Of a DNA stretch of 8,380 bases, positions 7,602-8,380 are shown piece by piece. The notes under the pieces were generated by a model that saw only the letters and a list, made by a program, of their open reading frames with translations, had not been told where the DNA came from and searched no databases. Numbering within the stretch: the first letter of the stretch is position 1; each line of letters starts with the position of its first letter. Both the position numbers and the translations under genes were made by a program. Source of the stretch: an uncultured Bacteroidales bacterium (GTDB taxonomy: Bacteria > Bacteroidota > Bacteroidia > Bacteroidales > P3); contig CAJOQB010000057.1 of NCBI GenBank assembly GCA_905236405.1, positions 1-8,380 on the forward strand, written 5' to 3'.

Positions 7602-7609
7602 CAAAGATA
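7602..7609 (-). promoter_or_regulatory. Probable Bacteroidota promoter (-7 box) of the giant gene
   Basis: On the minus strand the bases read TATCTTTG, an exact match to the Bacteroidota -7 consensus TAnnTTTG. A T-run at 7634-7629 lies about 20 bp upstream, where the -33 element is expected; it lacks a clean TTG, so that half is weaker. Transcription would start near 7597, giving a leader of roughly 185 nt before the ATG at 7411. Confidence 0.65.
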
Positions 7610-7760
7610 CGATTTTTTCTGGTTTTAGAAAAAACTTTTTATCTATTAATGCAATTTTAACATTTTTTCAGCCTCTGGAAGTCTCTCATTCCTCCCCGCC
7701 CGCGGCAGTAATCCAAGCATCCCTACCTCCCATCTCACAGCCCTACAATATCCTAATTAG

Positions 7761-7777
7761 GTCGCGCACGATATAAT
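7761..7777. repeat. 17-bp direct repeat, copy 1
   Basis: gtcgcgcacgatataat here matches gtcgtgcacgatatatt at 8095-8111 in 15 of 17 positions, same orientation. The copies lie 334 bp apart and bracket the 11-bp-repeat element. It could be a regulator site or the edges of an inserted segment; neither can be shown here. Confidence 0.5.
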
Positions 7778-7820
7778 CAAAAACACCTCAAATCAACCCC
7801 ATTTCACCACCTTTTCATGC

Positions 7821-7889
7821 CCTATTCATCTCCTATTTTTGTCTTACTTTTGTAAGGGAAGAGTAGGACATGAGTAGGAGTTGAGTAAG
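7821..7889. repeat. Imperfect 27-bp inverted repeat around a 15-nt loop
   Basis: Arms 7821-7847 and 7863-7889 are complementary at 20 of 27 positions; most of the rest are transitions that would give G-U pairs in RNA of one strand. The left arm reads as three 11-bp units of its own (starting 7821, 7832, 7843). The whole could be a large hairpin or a dyad of binding sites. On the plus strand two boxes, TATTTTTG (7834-7841) and TACTTTTG (7845-7852), fit the -7 consensus 11 bp apart. Confidence 0.55.
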
Positions 7890-7902
7890 ACTTGAGTAAG
7901 AG
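7859..7902. repeat. Four tandem 11-bp repeats
   Basis: Four head-to-tail units are visible: aagagtaggac, atgagtaggag, ttgagtaagac and ttgagtaagag (consensus near wtgagtargas). The 11-bp period is about one helical turn, as in arrays of protein-binding sites. Three further 11-bp units in the opposite sense lie just upstream at 7821-7853. Confidence 0.75.
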
Positions 7903-8094
7903 GTAGAGCGGTTTTATTATTGTATTACAGCGACTTAAGTGTTTTATATCACCGTACGGTATTGATTATCAGTATATTAACTGCACAAAACAAGGCCAAT
8001 GACGTTTATAGGAGGTGGGGATTACCTCACCTGAAGGTTGGCTGATGCCGGTGGTGGAGCGAGGGGCTGAAGAAGAGCAGAAAATACAACTTAT

Positions 8095-8111
8095 GTCGTG
8101 CACGATATATT
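8095..8111. repeat. 17-bp direct repeat, copy 2
   Basis: This is the partner of 7761-7777. In this copy the core cgtgcacg is a perfect 8-bp palindrome; in the other copy one base differs and the symmetry is lost. It lies just downstream of the minus-strand terminator at 8122-8154. Confidence 0.5.
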
Positions 8112-8121
8112 TTCCCCGAAC

Positions 8122-8154
8122 AAAAAAAAGGACTCCACCGCTTGGTGAAATCCT
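8122..8154 (-). terminator. Rho-independent terminator, minus strand
   Basis: On the minus strand an 11-bp stem (AGGATTTCACC with GGTGGAGTCCT, two G-U pairs) closes on an AAGC loop and runs straight into eight T (8129-8122). It would end any transcript coming from the tRNA side. On the plus strand the hairpin has two A-C mismatches but is followed by five T, so it is at best weak in that direction. Confidence 0.8.
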
Positions 8155-8177
8155 GTTTTTCCGACTGTCGTCTTTGG

Positions 8178-8224
8178 GCGGAGAGGGATTGACTGCGTCC
8201 ATCCCTGGTCCTTCGCCAGGAAGG
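8178..8224 (-). pseudogene. Possible remnant of a tRNA-Ser 3' half
   Basis: Plus-strand bases 8178-8193 (gcggagagggattgac) match the 3' end of the intact tRNA (from 8295) apart from a missing AGAG and one C. Further on, 8203-8221 resembles the tRNA's variable-arm region (ccctggtccttcgccagga against a gapped cccc-ggaccctcgcaggt). Orientation is the same as in the tRNA. The T-loop TTCGAAT is lost, so it cannot be functional. The segment also folds into two small hairpins (8184-8206 and 8210-8224). It may be a decayed tandem tRNA copy or an integration scar, but chance similarity is not excluded. Confidence 0.4.
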
Positions 8225-8231
8225 CCCTTGC

Positions 8232-8293
8232 AAAAACAGACGACCTCGGGAATCCGAAAGCAAGCTTTCTCCTTCCCGAGGCCGTTTGTTTTT
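8232..8293 (-). terminator. Bidirectional terminator directly after tRNA-Ser
   Basis: Arms 8232-8252 and 8273-8293 pair over 21 positions; the two departures are one A-C mismatch and one G-U pair as read on the minus strand. The inner hairpin is gaaagc/gctttc. A-runs on the 5' side face T-runs on the 3' side in both directions (minus strand ends in GTTTTTGC, plus strand in GTTTGTTTTTTGC). It begins two bases after the tRNA, so it is the natural terminator of the tRNA transcript. Confidence 0.8.
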
Positions 8294-8295
8294 TG

Positions 8296-8380
8296 CGGAG
8301 AGAGAGGGATTCGAACCCCCGGACCCTCGCAGGTCAACGGTTTTCAAGACCGCCGCAATCGACCGCTCTGCCATCTCTCC
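8296..8380 (-). tRNA. tRNA-Ser (anticodon UGA)
   Basis: An 85-nt class II tRNA reading from 8380. The acceptor stem GGAGAGA pairs with TCTCTCC. The D arm contains AGCGGTCGA. The anticodon stem GCGGT/ACCGT holds the loop CTTGAAA with anticodon TGA (8346-8344), reading UCA codons. A long variable arm (GACC/GGTC) marks it as serine type. The T arm carries TTCGAAT between GGGGG and CCCTC, followed by discriminator G at 8296. CCA is not encoded (the next bases are CAA) and must be added after transcription. The first base coincides with the window edge; the promoter lies outside. Confidence 0.95.

Larger units (their letters stand above)
7640..8121. other. Intergenic region without a convincing gene
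   Basis: About 480 bases lie between the giant gene's promoter and the terminator cluster. Short frames exist on both strands, but none has an initiation context, codon bias or recognisable product. The region holds an 11-bp-periodic repeat with inverted arms (7821-7902), a pair of 17-bp direct repeats (7761-7777 and 8095-8111), a 10-bp palindrome (cctaattagg, 7752-7761) and a small hairpin (8013-8032: aggtgggg, loop atta, cctcacct). Confidence 0.6.

Noticed and set aside
7353..7628. 91-codon hydrophobic plus-strand frame
   Set aside because: It covers the signal-peptide end, leader and promoter of the giant gene. The Leu/Phe/Ile-rich translation is what AT-rich leader DNA gives, and it would lie antisense to the functional start.
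7821..7902. CRISPR-like array
   Set aside because: The repeats are only 11 bp, directly adjacent with no spacers, and no cas gene is in the window.
8013..8032. Small perfect hairpin as a terminator
   Set aside because: The stem (8 bp including one wobble pair) is followed by no T-run on either strand, so it lacks the key mark of a rho-independent terminator.
8027..8374. Minus-strand reading frames overlapping the tRNA (also 7969-8337)
   Set aside because: Both run through the tRNA-Ser gene and both terminators. The translations are tRNA and hairpin sequence read as protein, without a start context.
8045..8380. Plus-strand frame from an ATG at 8045 to the window end, antisense to the tRNA
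   Set aside because: Its end reads GERGIRTPGPSQVNGFQ, the familiar false protein obtained from antisense tRNA-Ser. No independent evidence supports it.

Overview
The window looks like chromosomal DNA of a member of the Bacteroidota, most likely Bacteroidales (a Prevotella-like genome would fit, but the family cannot be fixed from this sequence). The signs are a Bacteroidota-type -7 box (TATCTTTG) upstream of the main gene, an A-rich leader without a Shine-Dalgarno sequence, and a very large secreted multidomain protein built from FN3, CUB-like and adhesin-type modules, as is common in this phylum.

Layout. Positions 1-7411 are one uninterrupted coding region on the minus strand. It starts at 7411 and is still open at position 1, so 2470 codons are visible and the C-terminus is missing. 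It encodes a signal peptide, a beta-rich N-terminal region, nine FN3-like repeats, two CUB-like domains, two cleaved-adhesin/MAM-like domains, two copies of an unnamed 'QQI-TAEE' module, a 'DSYGDGW' module and, at the visible end, Ig-like domains. Positions 7412-7640 hold its AT-rich leader and probable promoter. Positions 7640-8121 contain no convincing gene, but do contain an 11-bp-periodic repeat with inverted arms and a pair of 17-bp direct repeats. Positions 8122-8380 hold a tRNA-Ser(UGA) gene on the minus strand, two strong hairpin terminators and, between them, a stretch that resembles a decayed copy of the 3' half of the same tRNA.

How the parts relate. The tRNA and the giant gene point the same way but are separated by terminators and about 690 bp, so they are probably independent transcription units. 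The giant protein probably acts on the cell surface or is secreted. A type IX secretion C-terminal domain would be expected beyond position 1 but is not visible. I see no defence system, CRISPR array, mobile-element gene or metabolic operon. The long plus-strand reading frames across the gene are antisense shadows. The most interesting leads are the repeat architecture of the giant protein, the tRNA-like remnant and the 11-bp-periodic intergenic element.
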